NCBI GenBank assembly: GCA_023416995.1
Contig: JAEZGI010000047.1
Coordinates: forward strand, 1-41,380
DNA from: Bacteroidota bacterium
GTDB lineage: Bacteria; Bacteroidota; Bacteroidia; Chitinophagales; Chitinophagaceae
Direction: 5' to 3'
Length of the DNA: 41,380 nucleotides
Positions 19,127-28,100 of the stretch are shown one piece after another. The notes under the pieces were generated by a model. It ran no database searches and was not told the origin of the DNA. It saw nothing but the letters and a program-made list of their open reading frames with translations. A program made the position numbers and the translations under genes. Within the stretch, counting starts at the first letter, position 1. The number at the start of each line of letters is the position of its first letter.

Positions 19127-19936
19127 CTACTGAATCAATTCGTCCATATTACGATCATTGTCGATTTTGCCGCTCATTTCCAACATGCGCATATCCTTGG
19201 CGTCTTTCAGAAATTCAGAGGCAAAAATGAATTCGTTCAGCCGTTCATTTTTACTGAAAATGATTTCCCGCCTGTTGCCTTCCCATTCTTTATCACCTTT
19301 ATACATATAGATGATATTTTCACCAATCTCCATCACACTGTTCATGTCGTGGGTGTTGATTACCGTGGTGATATTATATTCTTCAGTAATTTCTTTGATG
19401 AGTTTGTCAATCACCAGCGATGTCTGTGGATCAAGACCTGAATTGGGTTCATCGCAAAAAAGATATCGCGGGTTAAGTACGATGGCGCGGGCAATTCCAA
19501 CACGTTTTTTCATACCGCCGCTTAATTCTGCCGGGAACTTCCGGTTTACATCTTTCATTTGAACACGTTCCAGTACTTCGTTCACCCGTTTCAGTTTTTT
19601 TGCATAACTGTCTTTTGTGAACATATCTAATGGAAACATGATATTTTGTTCCACCGTTTTACTGTCAAACAAGGCAGAACCCTGGAACAGCATGCCGATC
19701 TTCTTACGCACCTCCGTTTTTGCTTCACGGTCCATTTTGGTGAAGCTTTCATCTTCATACATGATCTCACCACTATCCGGTGTAAACAAACCTACCAGGC
19801 ATTTCATGAAAACCGTTTTCCCACTACCGCTCGAGCCGATGATAAGATTGCATTTGCCGGTCTGCATCACAGCACTTACGCCATTGATCACCGTTTTATC
19901 CCCAAACCCTTTTTTTATATTTTTTACTTCTATCAT
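19127..19936 (-). CDS. MlaF-type ABC transporter ATP-binding protein
   Basis: ATPase of an MCE/Mla-type lipid transport system of the cell envelope. The ATG at 19936 is chosen because MIEVKNIKKGF is the normal start; this gives 269 residues and overlaps the stop of the permease gene by 1 nt (TAATG). Walker A is GSSGSGKT (34-41), the signature LSGGMKKRVGIARA is typical of the MlaF/TtgA2 group, and Walker B is YLFCDEPNSGLDP. The C-terminal tail is acidic. Its partner is the MlaE-type permease directly upstream; no MCE-domain protein gene is present in the window. Confidence 0.92.
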   Translation of the reverse strand: MIEVKNIKKGFGDKTVINGVSAVMQTGKCNLIIGSSGSGKTVFMKCLVGLFTPDSGEIMYEDESFTKMDREAKTEVRKKIGMLFQGSALFDSKTVEQNIMFPLDMFTKDSYAKKLKRVNEVLERVQMKDVNRKFPAELSGGMKKRVGIARAIVLNPRYLFCDEPNSGLDPQTSLVIDKLIKEITEEYNITTVINTHDMNSVMEIGENIIYMYKGDKEWEGNRREIIFSKNERLNEFIFASEFLKDAKDMRMLEMSGKIDNDRNMDELIQ

Positions 19937-20673
19937 TATAACAACAATGCTGATATGATATAATCGGCAAACAATATGGCCACACAACTCACAACCACTG
20001 CTTTGGTACTTGCCCGGCCAATTTCAAGCGAACCACCCTGTACATGATAACCATAATAAGCAGGAATGCTGGATATAAGATAAGCAAAAGTGTAACCCTT
20101 GATAATCGCAAACAATACATTGTATGGCTGGAAGTTTTCAAGCAATCCCTTGTCAAACACATTGGCGTCGACGATGCCTGATAAAGTGCTTGCCAGACGA
20201 CCGCCCCAGATGCCCAGCCCCATAGATACCACTACCAGCATGGGGATGGTTAACATAGCTGCGAGTATCTTGGGTAAAACGAGATAAGTCTTGGTATTGA
20301 TGCCCATGATCTCCAGTGCGTCGATCTGTTCACTCACGCGCATATTGCCGAGTTCACTGGCAATCTTACTTCCAACCACACCTGCCAGCACAATACAAAC
20401 CAGGGTGGGAGCGAATTCAAGAATTACTGTATCGCGCACAATCTGGGCGATGGTTGATTTTGGAATCAACGGGCTTACCAGTTGATAAGCGGTCTGCAAA
20501 GCAGATACTGCCCCGATGAATGTAGAAATAATTGCAACAATGCCCAGTGAGCCAATGCCTATTTCAGAGCACTGGTGCATAAATTCTTTCCAGTACATCT
20601 TCCAGTTTTCCGGTTTGGAAAACATGCCCCTGATCATCAAAAGGTATCGGCCCAGTTCAGTAAAAAATGTCAT
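19936..20673 (-). CDS. MlaE-family ABC transporter permease
   Basis: Inner-membrane permease of an MCE/Mla-type phospholipid transporter, 245 residues. It shows the family's opening amphipathic region, IGIGSLGIVAIISTFIGAV, and the highly conserved central segment GSKIASELGNMRVSEQIDALEIMG, followed by hydrophobic helices. One-base overlap with the following ATPase gene shows they are translated together. The adjacent MCE substrate-binding gene usual in this pathway must lie elsewhere, as nothing of the kind sits on either side. Confidence 0.93.
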   Translation of the reverse strand: MTFFTELGRYLLMIRGMFSKPENWKMYWKEFMHQCSEIGIGSLGIVAIISTFIGAVSALQTAYQLVSPLIPKSTIAQIVRDTVILEFAPTLVCIVLAGVVGSKIASELGNMRVSEQIDALEIMGINTKTYLVLPKILAAMLTIPMLVVVSMGLGIWGGRLASTLSGIVDANVFDKGLLENFQPYNVLFAIIKGYTFAYLISSIPAYYGYHVQGGSLEIGRASTKAVVVSCVAILFADYIISALLL

Positions 20674-20747
20674 CTCTGCTTCAAATATTCATTGTGAAGA
20701 TAGGTTTAAACACCCAATCCGCATATAGCCCAGGCTTGCATCAGGGA

Positions 20748-23090
20748 TCAGATCTCCTTGCTGACGCGTCTGAATTTCTTCCATTTTGAACTCACGGCCA
20801 GCTTTTCACCCGCAACCGATTTGCACTTCAATTGGGCATCAACTACAGACACAAGTGCCATATTATATATACTACGTACTGAACTTCCCAACTGCAATAC
20901 ATGTACCGGCTTCTTCAGACCAAGCAGGATGGGTCCGATGGCATCGGCACCGCCTACTTCTTTAAGCAGGTTATAAGCCACGTTACCCGCGGCAAGATTC
21001 GGGAAAATAAGGGTGTTCACATCCTGGTCAACCAGTTCACTGAACGGATAATTATCCTTGAGGATGGTTTTATTAAACGGCATACTCGCCTGCATTTCAC
21101 CATCAATGATCAGGTTCGGATTTTTCTTTTTCACTATGTTCCGTGCTTCCGCAACCAGTCTTGCTTCGGGTGAATTACTGCTGCCAAAGTTGGAATAACT
21201 TAACATTGCGATCCTTGGAGTAAGATTGAAGTTCCTGATCTCCTTTGCAACGATCAACACGATATCTGCGAGTTCTTCTGCGGTCGGATTAAAGTTTACT
21301 GTAGTATCAGCAAGAAAGAGGGGCCCTTTTTTTGTAAGCAACAAATACATCCCCGCTATCTTTTTTACACCACTCTCTGTACCAATCACCTGCAGTGCAG
21401 GACGAATGGTTTCAGCATAATTGCGCGTAAGGCCGGAAATCATGGCATCTGCTTCGCCCGTTTCCACCATCATACAACCATAATAGTTACGGTCCTTCAT
21501 CATTTTATAAGACTCATACTTATTGACACCTTTTCTACCTCTTTTCTTAAAAAATAATTCAGCGTATTGTTTCCGGTATTCTTCAGCTTCATCACTTCTT
21601 GGATCAATGATGGGCATATCTTCAATGTCGATACGACTTGCCGCTGCAATGGCGCGGATCTTTTTCTCATCACCAAGTAAAATAGGCAAAGCGATTCCTT
21701 CATCATAAGCGATCTGGGCCGCTTTAAGAATCTTGACATTATCGGCTTCTGCGAACACAATTCGTTTAGGATCCAGCCGGGCCTTGTTACCCATGATCCG
21801 CATCACCTGGTTATCGAGTCCCAGCCTGTTGTTTAATTCGATTGCATAATTATCCCAATCGGTAATTGCAGTCTGCGCTACACCCGAATCCATGGCTGCC
21901 TTTGCAACCGCTGGTGCCACGGTAGCGAGTAAACGGGGATCGAGTGGTTTTGGAATTATATAGGTGGGTCCGAAAGAAAGATTATCCTCGCTGTAAGCTA
22001 TGTTCACAATATCGGGAACGGTTGATTTAGCCAGCAATGCCAGCGCCTTTACAGCCGCCAGCTTCATTTCTTCATTGATCGTTGTGGCTCTAACGTCGAG
22101 GGCTCCACGAAAAATAAAAGGGAAGCCAAGTACATTGTTCACCTGGTTAGGAAAGTCACTTCTACCTGTTGCCATAATAAGATCATTACGGGCACCTATT
22201 GCTGCGTCATAAGTGATCTCCGGATCAGGGTTGGCCATAGCAAATACGATAGGTCGTTTTGCCATGCTTTTAACCATTTCGGGAGTAACCACATTGCCGA
22301 CACTCAGTCCAACAAACACATCCGCATTTTTCATTGCACTGGCAAGTGTCTGATGTTTAAAAGTGACCGCAAACAGTTTTTTTGTTTCATCAAGATCAGT
22401 ACGATCCTTATGTAAAACACCATCTTTATCAAACAGGGTGAAATTTTCATAACGGGCGCCAAGTGATACGTACAACTTTGCGCATGCCATGGCAGCGGCG
22501 CCGGCCCCGTTAATTACAAAAACTGCTTTTTCAATTTTCTTTTTCTGCAGATCCAACGCGTTTAACAACGCTGCACTGCTGATGATGGCCGTGCCATGCT
22601 GGTCATCATGCATTACAGGGATCTTCAATGTTTCGCGCAATTTCTGTTCAATATAAAAACACTCGGGTGCTTTGATATCTTCCAGGTTGATGCCCCCAAA
22701 TGTTGGCTCCAGCGCTTTTACTATCTGGACAAACTTTTCCGGGTCCTTTTCATTGACCTCTATATCAAATACATCTATATCTGCGAAGATTTTGAAAAGA
22801 ACGCCCTTTCCTTCCATCACCGGTTTGGAAGCTTCCGGACCGATATCGCCCAGGCCCAGCACCGCCGTTCCATTACTGATCACCGCCACCAGATTTCCTT
22901 TGGCGGTGTACCTATATACACTTTCAGGGTTTTTTTGGATCTCTTTACAAGGCTCCGCAACCCCTGGCGAATAAGCGAGCGACAGGTCACGCTGCGTTTT
23001 GGCATCTTTGGTGGGCACCACTTCAATCTTCCCGGGTCTTCCTTTCGAGTGGTATTCCAGTGCCTGTTCTCTTCGAAGTTCTTTTTGCAT
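20748..23090 (-). CDS. maeB: NADP-type malic enzyme fused to a phosphotransacetylase-like domain
   Basis: Oxidative decarboxylation of malate to pyruvate and CO2, supplying NADPH and pyruvate. The ATG at 23090 (MQKELRREQALEYH) is the family start; the open frame reaches 23279 but its 63 extra residues look non-coding and run into the divergent promoter. Length is then 780 residues. N-terminal malic domain: LAYSPGVAEPC, GLGDIGPEA, PVMHDDQHGTAI, and an NAD(P)-binding GAGAAAMA. The phosphotransacetylase-like C-terminal half starts near residue 430 (KRIVFAEADNVKILKAAQ) and is generally regulatory in this group, binding acetyl-CoA. Confidence 0.95.
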   Translation of the reverse strand: MQKELRREQALEYHSKGRPGKIEVVPTKDAKTQRDLSLAYSPGVAEPCKEIQKNPESVYRYTAKGNLVAVISNGTAVLGLGDIGPEASKPVMEGKGVLFKIFADIDVFDIEVNEKDPEKFVQIVKALEPTFGGINLEDIKAPECFYIEQKLRETLKIPVMHDDQHGTAIISSAALLNALDLQKKKIEKAVFVINGAGAAAMACAKLYVSLGARYENFTLFDKDGVLHKDRTDLDETKKLFAVTFKHQTLASAMKNADVFVGLSVGNVVTPEMVKSMAKRPIVFAMANPDPEITYDAAIGARNDLIMATGRSDFPNQVNNVLGFPFIFRGALDVRATTINEEMKLAAVKALALLAKSTVPDIVNIAYSEDNLSFGPTYIIPKPLDPRLLATVAPAVAKAAMDSGVAQTAITDWDNYAIELNNRLGLDNQVMRIMGNKARLDPKRIVFAEADNVKILKAAQIAYDEGIALPILLGDEKKIRAIAAASRIDIEDMPIIDPRSDEAEEYRKQYAELFFKKRGRKGVNKYESYKMMKDRNYYGCMMVETGEADAMISGLTRNYAETIRPALQVIGTESGVKKIAGMYLLLTKKGPLFLADTTVNFNPTAEELADIVLIVAKEIRNFNLTPRIAMLSYSNFGSSNSPEARLVAEARNIVKKKNPNLIIDGEMQASMPFNKTILKDNYPFSELVDQDVNTLIFPNLAAGNVAYNLLKEVGGADAIGPILLGLKKPVHVLQLGSSVRSIYNMALVSVVDAQLKCKSVAGEKLAVSSKWKKFRRVSKEI

Positions 23091-23226
23091 ATATATATAA
23101 TAGTGGTGCAATTTAAGGATTGTTTTACTGAAGTGATTTGGAATCAGTTGTGCAAAATCGACCGCCGGTTTATGTTGGGAAAGCGAAGAGCCCACGAAAT
23201 ATTTTTTAAAATTTTTAGTGAATTCT

Positions 23227-23257
23227 TTGGCCGGGAAATAAAAAACGGTATGTTTGT
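23227..23257 (+). promoter_or_regulatory. Bacteroidota-type promoter of the ABC/GntR operon
   Basis: -33 TTTG at 23227-23230 and -7 TATGTTTG at 23250-23257, spaced 19 nt: both elements match the TTTG-N19-TAnnTTTG consensus. Transcription would begin a few bases later, inside the 22-bp palindrome, and the first ATG is 35 nt after the -7 element. Confidence 0.75.
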
Positions 23258-23258
23258 G

Positions 23259-23280
23259 TGTACTATTTAAGTAGTACACT
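23259..23280 (+). promoter_or_regulatory. 22-bp palindromic operator, probably for the YtrA-type GntR repressor
   Basis: GTGTACTA (23259-23266) and TAGTACAC (23273-23280) are perfect inverted arms around TTTAAG. The GT...AC ends fit GntR-family operators in general. Its position directly downstream of the -7 box would block initiation. The natural ligand is the GntR protein encoded two genes downstream (inference). Confidence 0.7.
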
Positions 23281-23292
23281 AAAACAGCAAGT

Positions 23293-24126
23293 ATGATTTC
23301 AGTTCAGCATCTTCATTTTAATTACAAGAAAAAGCCGGTGTTCAGTGACCTGAGCCTGGAGCTGCAGCCGGGTTTTATTTATGGCCTGCTGGGAAAAAAT
23401 GGCACAGGGAAGTCGACACTGCTGCGCAGCATTGCCGGTTTGTTGTTCCCGGTAAAGGGACGCATCCGGGTGATGGACTTTGACCCGGGTAAAAGAACGC
23501 CGGCATTTTTGCAGGAGGTGTTTATGGTTCCGGAGGAGTTTCATATGCCTGATCTTCCCCTTGAGCACCTGGAAAATCATTACGCACCATTTTATCCGCG
23601 TTTTAACGGTGAACAATTCAGGAAATACATAGCGGAATTTAATATTCCACTTTCCGGCTCATTGCAAAATATGAGTTATGGGCAGAAGAAAAAGGTGCTG
23701 ATCAGCCTCGGCCTGGCTACCAATACTTCGGTTCTGTTGATGGATGAACCTACCAATGGTTTAGACATCATGAGTAAGAGCCAGTTCAGGAGAGTGATGG
23801 CCGGTGCGCTCAGTGAAAACAAATGTGTAATCATTAGTACCCACCAGGTGAAAGATCTGGAGAATCTGATTGACAGGATCACGATCATCGACGAAGGAAA
23901 GATCTTGTTTGATCAAACAATGGATAATATCTCAAGAAGATTATCATTTGGTATTTCGTTCGATCCTGAAGAGATCCGGTCGGCCATTTACCAGGAATCA
24001 TCACTTCGCGGGAGTGCGATCATCTCGGCCAATACAGAAGGCGAAGACAGTAAGATTGACCTTGAGTTATTGTATAAGGCCATCATCATGAATAATCAGC
24101 AAATCCAAACCGTATTTAACGCATAA
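23293..24126 (+). CDS. ABC transporter ATP-binding protein of a YtrA-type operon
   Basis: ATPase subunit, 277 residues. Walker A is LLGKNGTGKST (32-42), the signature is the variant NMSYGQKKK (126-134) instead of LSGGQ, Walker B is VLLMDEPTNGLD (147-158), and the H-loop lies in IISTHQVKDLENL. The loose signature and the KKPVFSDLSLELQPG opening are typical of the YtrB/YhcH group that partners a GntR repressor in the same operon. Transported substrate is unknown; in related Gram-positive systems the operons respond to cell-wall stress (family knowledge, not shown here). Confidence 0.9.
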   Translation: MISVQHLHFNYKKKPVFSDLSLELQPGFIYGLLGKNGTGKSTLLRSIAGLLFPVKGRIRVMDFDPGKRTPAFLQEVFMVPEEFHMPDLPLEHLENHYAPFYPRFNGEQFRKYIAEFNIPLSGSLQNMSYGQKKKVLISLGLATNTSVLLMDEPTNGLDIMSKSQFRRVMAGALSENKCVIISTHQVKDLENLIDRITIIDEGKILFDQTMDNISRRLSFGISFDPEEIRSAIYQESSLRGSAIISANTEGEDSKIDLELLYKAIIMNNQQIQTVFNA

Positions 24127-24135
24127 ACTAATTGT

Positions 24136-24981
24136 ATGAACCAGGTTTTTGATTTTAAAAGATGGACGCTGCTGGTGGCAAAACACTGGAGCGAGAACAA
24201 AAGAAAGTATCTGTTGGGAACGGTTGCTTTGGCCGGGCTGCTGTTTTTCTGGTTTGGATTTGTGTTGGTTATTGACTGGGGTCGGCCAATTGCATCGTTT
24301 ATCCAGGTTCAGACCTATTATGTGGGGCTTGCCATTACAGGATTGTTTTTTGCGAGTACCACTTTTGCAGAACTTTCTTCCGGCCCCAAAGCCATGAATT
24401 ATCTCATATTTCCTGCATCACACCTTGAGAAACTACTTTGCAGTTTGTTATACAGCCTGGTTTTCTTTTACCTGGTGTACACGGCAGTGTTTTACCTTGT
24501 TGATTTCAGTATGGTAAAAATTGCCAATAGTGCCGCGGCCGCGCGATGGACGGGTGCAGGTGATGCTCCATCATCGGAGGTAGTAAATATATTCACCGAG
24601 TTTACTGATGAAAGCAATCCTGATGAACCAAATGTATTCCTGCTCATTATGCTTGCCTACGTAACAATACAGAGTGCCTTTATACTGGGGTCGGTATATT
24701 TTCCTAAATACAGTTTTATTAAAACTACCATCAGCCTGCTGGTGTTGGCTTTTGCGATAGTTCTGTTTTTTGCAAAGGTGCTGGATCCGATGATGCCGGA
24801 CGGTGGTTATTATAAAGGCCTGACGAGTTACCGGATTTTTGAAGATGGAAATTTCCAGCATGCAAAGATTGTTCAATTACCGGAGTGGATAGGAGAGGTG
24901 TTATTTTTTCTTTTGAAGTATGCATTGGCGCCGCTGCTTTGGGTGGTCACCTATTTCCGTTTGAAAGAGAAGGAAGTTTAA
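24136..24981 (+). CDS. ABC transporter membrane protein
   Basis: 281-residue inner-membrane protein starting 9 nt after the ATPase stop. Hydrophobic segments lie near residues 28-50, 58-80, 98-122, 170-190, 197-217 and 253-274, giving about six helices with a soluble Glu/Asp/Ser loop (about 135-165) between the third and fourth. This is the layout of ABC-2-like permeases of YtrA-type operons, and it is the only membrane partner available for the ATPase. A basic and acidic tail RLKEKEV ends the protein. Confidence 0.8.
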   Translation: MNQVFDFKRWTLLVAKHWSENKRKYLLGTVALAGLLFFWFGFVLVIDWGRPIASFIQVQTYYVGLAITGLFFASTTFAELSSGPKAMNYLIFPASHLEKLLCSLLYSLVFFYLVYTAVFYLVDFSMVKIANSAAAARWTGAGDAPSSEVVNIFTEFTDESNPDEPNVFLLIMLAYVTIQSAFILGSVYFPKYSFIKTTISLLVLAFAIVLFFAKVLDPMMPDGGYYKGLTSYRIFEDGNFQHAKIVQLPEWIGEVLFFLLKYALAPLLWVVTYFRLKEKEV

Positions 24982-25002
24982 TCAGCACTAAATTATTTTA
25001 TC

Positions 25003-25383
25003 ATGCAATTCCGAGAATCACAAGCTATATACCTTCAGATCGCAGATTATGTTTGCGAGAAGATATTGTTGAAAGAATGGAAGCCCGAAGAAAGAGTGCC
25101 TTCAGTACGCGAGTTGGCAATGCAACTGGAAGTGAATCCCAATACAGTGATGCGCACATTTGAATTTTTGCAACAACAGGAGATCATCTATAACCAACGT
25201 GGCATAGGATACTTTGTTGCCGGTGATGCATACAACCAGGCCGCAGCTTACAGGAAAACGGCATTTACTGAAAAGGATCTTCCAGCGGTGTTCAGAAATA
25301 TGTACCTGTTAAACATGGACATAGAAGAGCTGAAACCGAAATACGAAAAATTCAAACAACAACATTTCGAACAACCGCTTTAA
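25003..25383 (+). CDS. GntR-family transcriptional regulator, YtrA subfamily
   Basis: 126-residue repressor with an N-terminal winged helix-turn-helix (QIADYVCEKILLKEWKPEE, VPSVRELAMQLEVNPNTVMR, recognition helix then wing IIYNQRGIGYFV, residues 5-75) and a short helical C-terminal part instead of a large effector domain, as in the YtrA subfamily. It lies 21 nt behind the permease gene. The palindrome at 23259-23280 in front of the operon is its most likely binding site, implying autoregulation. Confidence 0.92.
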   Translation: MQFRESQAIYLQIADYVCEKILLKEWKPEERVPSVRELAMQLEVNPNTVMRTFEFLQQQEIIYNQRGIGYFVAGDAYNQAAAYRKTAFTEKDLPAVFRNMYLLNMDIEELKPKYEKFKQQHFEQPL

Positions 25384-25392
25384 GTCATTTAT

Positions 25393-26115
25393 ATGAAAAC
25401 AAGTAACAAGATATTATTGAGCACCCTGCTGGCGATATTTTTAATCTTCATCGGGATTCATATTGCACTGTATGCAAAATACAAAAGCGGCGATTTTACG
25501 GTGGCAACTGACGATTTTATGAGCAATGATACCACTACGCTTAAACCTGTCCGTTTTGTAAAGGTGACCGGGATGGATAACCTGGTTATTGTGCCTTCAT
25601 CAGGCTTTGCCATAACAAAGCAGAAAAAAATGCCCGGGTATTTTAAGTATGCGGAGGTTGGTGATACGCTGTTCATAACAGGTGATACTTCCACGTACCG
25701 TAACAATAACGAGTTAGTAAAAAGAAGAATGCACGAAACGGTGTGGTTGCATCTGCCCTCTATAGAAATGATATCTGCAGAAAATACAGCGATCCACCTC
25801 CTGGGTGCCAGGGATTCTGCAGCAGCAATAAACACGAATGTGCTGCTCAGTTCCGCGTCATTATTTGTACAACCGCAAGCTGCAGACACTACCATGTTTT
25901 TTGGAAAGTTGTCAGTACAGGCACGGGATGGATCTGAGTTTATTTTCTCTGACAACCCATCAAACGTGTCGCAGGTTGCCTGTGAGCTTAGAAATTCAAA
26001 GATACAGGATGCTCCTTCTGCGTCAATAGGCACGCTCAGTATCCGGGCCGATCAGCAATCAACAGTGCAATTGAATGGAAATAACCTCCGTAAACTAACC
26101 AGCATTACACCGTAA
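25393..26115 (+). CDS. Membrane-anchored GIN-like (DUF2807-type) protein
   Basis: 240 residues; one N-terminal helix (residues 7-27) anchors or exports it. The rest is a repetitive beta structure of short strands (FVKVTGMDNLVIVPSSG, HLPSIEMISAENTAIHLLG, LSIRADQQSTVQLNGNNLR) like the head domain family GIN/DUF2807 found widely in Bacteroidota. It starts 9 nt after the GntR gene, so it belongs to the same operon. Function unknown; an envelope role is the simplest reading. Assignment by pattern only. Confidence 0.65.
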   Translation: MKTSNKILLSTLLAIFLIFIGIHIALYAKYKSGDFTVATDDFMSNDTTTLKPVRFVKVTGMDNLVIVPSSGFAITKQKKMPGYFKYAEVGDTLFITGDTSTYRNNNELVKRRMHETVWLHLPSIEMISAENTAIHLLGARDSAAAINTNVLLSSASLFVQPQAADTTMFFGKLSVQARDGSEFIFSDNPSNVSQVACELRNSKIQDAPSASIGTLSIRADQQSTVQLNGNNLRKLTSITP

Positions 26116-26173
26116 TTGCCGTTAGCACGGCATTTTATAAAACATAACAACCATAACCATTAAACTTTATTTT

Positions 26174-26224
26174 ATGATCATCATCCCTATCATTTTCGGT
26201 ATCATTCTCTGGATCTGCAAGTAA
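26174..26224 (+). CDS. Possible 16-residue hydrophobic microprotein
   Basis: ATG at 26174 opens a 16-codon frame ending TAA, product MIIIPIIFGIILWICK. Such a wholly hydrophobic peptide with one terminal lysine is like known tiny membrane peptides. It lies 58 nt downstream of the GIN-like gene in the same direction, preceded by an A/T-rich stretch but no clear ribosome site. A chance ORF of this size is quite possible; the near-pure Ile/Phe/Leu/Trp composition is the only support. Confidence 0.3.
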   Translation: MIIIPIIFGIILWICK

Positions 26225-26281
26225 GTATCCTGAATGCCCTTCCAGGGCGCGCCGTGAAACATGCGCACAAAAAACCCGGCT

Positions 26282-27460
26282 TTAGCATTGAACACCCGCA
26301 CCCAGCCATGCCATCATGCCCATGCCATTTTGAATGGCGCTTTCATCAATGTTGAAAGTAGGTGTATGTACACCCGAACTGATTCCTTTTTCAACATTAC
26401 CGACACCGAGGCGGTAAAAACAACCCGGTACTAACTGTGAGTAATAACCGAAATCCTCTGCACCCATCCGCATTTCTGTGGTTTCAATGTTTTCGGCTCC
26501 CATGTAGGTTTCTGCGAGTTGCCGTGCAGTTTCATTTAAGGCTTCGTTATTATAAACGGTTGGATAACCTACATCGATGTGCAGATCGAGGGTGGCGCCC
26601 ATGCTGGTGACCAGTTGATGACTGATGGTACGGATCAATTCATGTGCCTTGAACCGCCATTCTTCGTTCAGTGCCCTGAATGTACCCATCAGCTTTACCT
26701 CGCTTGGAATTACGTTGGTAGTGTACCCACCCTGGAATGAGGTAATAGATAATACTGATGGCTGAAAAGGATCGCGGTTGCGACTGATGACCTGTTGCAG
26801 ACTAACAATAAGCTGCGATGCGATCAGGATGGTATCGGTGGTGAGATGCGGGGCAGCAGCATGGCCGCCTTTACCTTTGATGGTGATATAGATCTCATCG
26901 GCGCTTGCCATTACCTGTCCGCCGCGAAAACTGAATTTCCCAACTGGTAATCCCGGATGTACGTGTAAGCCAAATATCGCCTGTGGTGCCGGATTCAGTA
27001 AAACGCCTTCTTTGATCATGATGCTGGCTCCACCAGGGTTTTTTTCTTCGCCGGGTTGAAAGATCAGCTTAATGACGCCATGCCATTGATCTTTTAATTC
27101 ATTTAAAATCTTTGCCGCACCCAGCAAACAGGATGTATGCACATCGTGTCCACAGGCATGCATCACCCCCGGCACAAGCGATTTATAAGGCACATCATTT
27201 TCTTCCGTGATCGGCAAAGCATCCATATCAGCGCGTAACGCAATCACACGGTCGGATGGTTTGCCGGTGATAATGCCTACCACACCCGTATCGGCCATAA
27301 CGGTAAAGGGTATCCCAAATTCCGTCAGTTTCTGTTGAACAAACCGTGAAGTTTCAAATTCTTTGTAGCTGAGTTCCGGATGTGCATGCAGGTGATGCCT
27401 CACTTCGATAAACTCGTTTGCATAAAGGGCAGCAAGATCCCTGATCTTTTGAGAAAGCAT
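26282..27460 (-). CDS. M20-family amidohydrolase (hippurate/N-acyl amino acid hydrolase type)
   Basis: Metal-dependent hydrolase of 392 residues that splits N-acyl amino acids or small amides; cytoplasmic, no signal peptide. Metal and catalytic motifs: HLHAHPELS (24-32), ALRADMDALPI (74-84), HACGHDVHT with C103 and H105 (101-109), FQPGEEKNPGGA with the catalytic Glu pair (135-145), LHVHPGLPVGK and a C-terminal MGAEDFGYY. The set is complete, so it should be active. Substrate not identifiable. The gene converges with the preceding plus-strand operon. Confidence 0.93.
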   Translation of the reverse strand: MLSQKIRDLAALYANEFIEVRHHLHAHPELSYKEFETSRFVQQKLTEFGIPFTVMADTGVVGIITGKPSDRVIALRADMDALPITEENDVPYKSLVPGVMHACGHDVHTSCLLGAAKILNELKDQWHGVIKLIFQPGEEKNPGGASIMIKEGVLLNPAPQAIFGLHVHPGLPVGKFSFRGGQVMASADEIYITIKGKGGHAAAPHLTTDTILIASQLIVSLQQVISRNRDPFQPSVLSITSFQGGYTTNVIPSEVKLMGTFRALNEEWRFKAHELIRTISHQLVTSMGATLDLHIDVGYPTVYNNEALNETARQLAETYMGAENIETTEMRMGAEDFGYYSQLVPGCFYRLGVGNVEKGISSGVHTPTFNIDESAIQNGMGMMAWLGAGVQC

Positions 27461-27581
27461 GTGGAAAATTACGAAATCCGATTTAAAACACGGGTCGAAG
27501 AAAGACCTGTTGGTTTTCGTACGAAATAAATGCGGCGCGTTTATATGAATATGCTGAAAAACGTTCAGTAGTCAATTCAGG

Positions 27582-28031
27582 CTATTGCTCGGTTTCAGCC
27601 TTGTTACCAGGCTGCAATTCAATGGTGTCCCGCACAATATATACTCCCGTTGTGAAACTTTTCCTGATGCTTTCAAGATAAGCTTCGGCCTCGGCGCGAT
27701 CAAGGAAATTGCCCACCTTCAGATGGAATTTGGGTGATTGAAAAAGCAGGTAGGATTTTAACTCAGGAAACTCCTGGTACATTTTCGTTTTTGCTTCAAC
27801 AGCCTTATCGCGGCTCGGCGTATTGATGACGAGTATCCGAAACCCGGGGGCTGTGCGACGCATGCTCTTTGCCAGTGCCAGATTTGCCTCTGCATGTTTT
27901 TTTAATAATTCCCCAATGCGTGGATCCTGTTTCACCGCAACAGTATTCGCCGCAACAGATCCTGAATCGGTTTGAGCGATGAGTGATACTGCTACAAACA
28001 GAGCCGCAAACAATACAATGACTTTTTTCAT
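27582..28031 (-). CDS. Exported SPOR-domain protein
   Basis: 149 residues with a signal peptide (residues 1-20, ending IAQ). Residues about 60-140 form a SPOR-type fold: FRILVINTPSRDKAVEAK, then KSYLLFQSPKFHLKVGNF with the family's key K-VGNF strand, and RAEAEAYLESIRKSF. SPOR domains bind glycan strands denuded of stem peptides, so it probably works on periplasmic peptidoglycan. Lies 69 nt behind deoC, possibly co-transcribed. Confidence 0.85.
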   Translation of the reverse strand: MKKVIVLFAALFVAVSLIAQTDSGSVAANTVAVKQDPRIGELLKKHAEANLALAKSMRRTAPGFRILVINTPSRDKAVEAKTKMYQEFPELKSYLLFQSPKFHLKVGNFLDRAEAEAYLESIRKSFTTGVYIVRDTIELQPGNKAETEQ

Positions 28032-28100
28032 ACAAACAATTATCGCGACAAATTTGATATTATATTTTGATATAGTATAACCTGGTATGTTAATATCCGA

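Noticed and set aside
23091..23279. 63-residue N-terminal extension of the malic enzyme
   Set aside because: It would run through the divergent promoter and operator; composition is unlike coding sequence and the family starts at 23090.
26236..26248. GCCCT-tcc-AGGGC hairpin after the GIN-like operon as terminator
   Set aside because: Only 5 bp, a 3-nt loop, and no T-run on either side.
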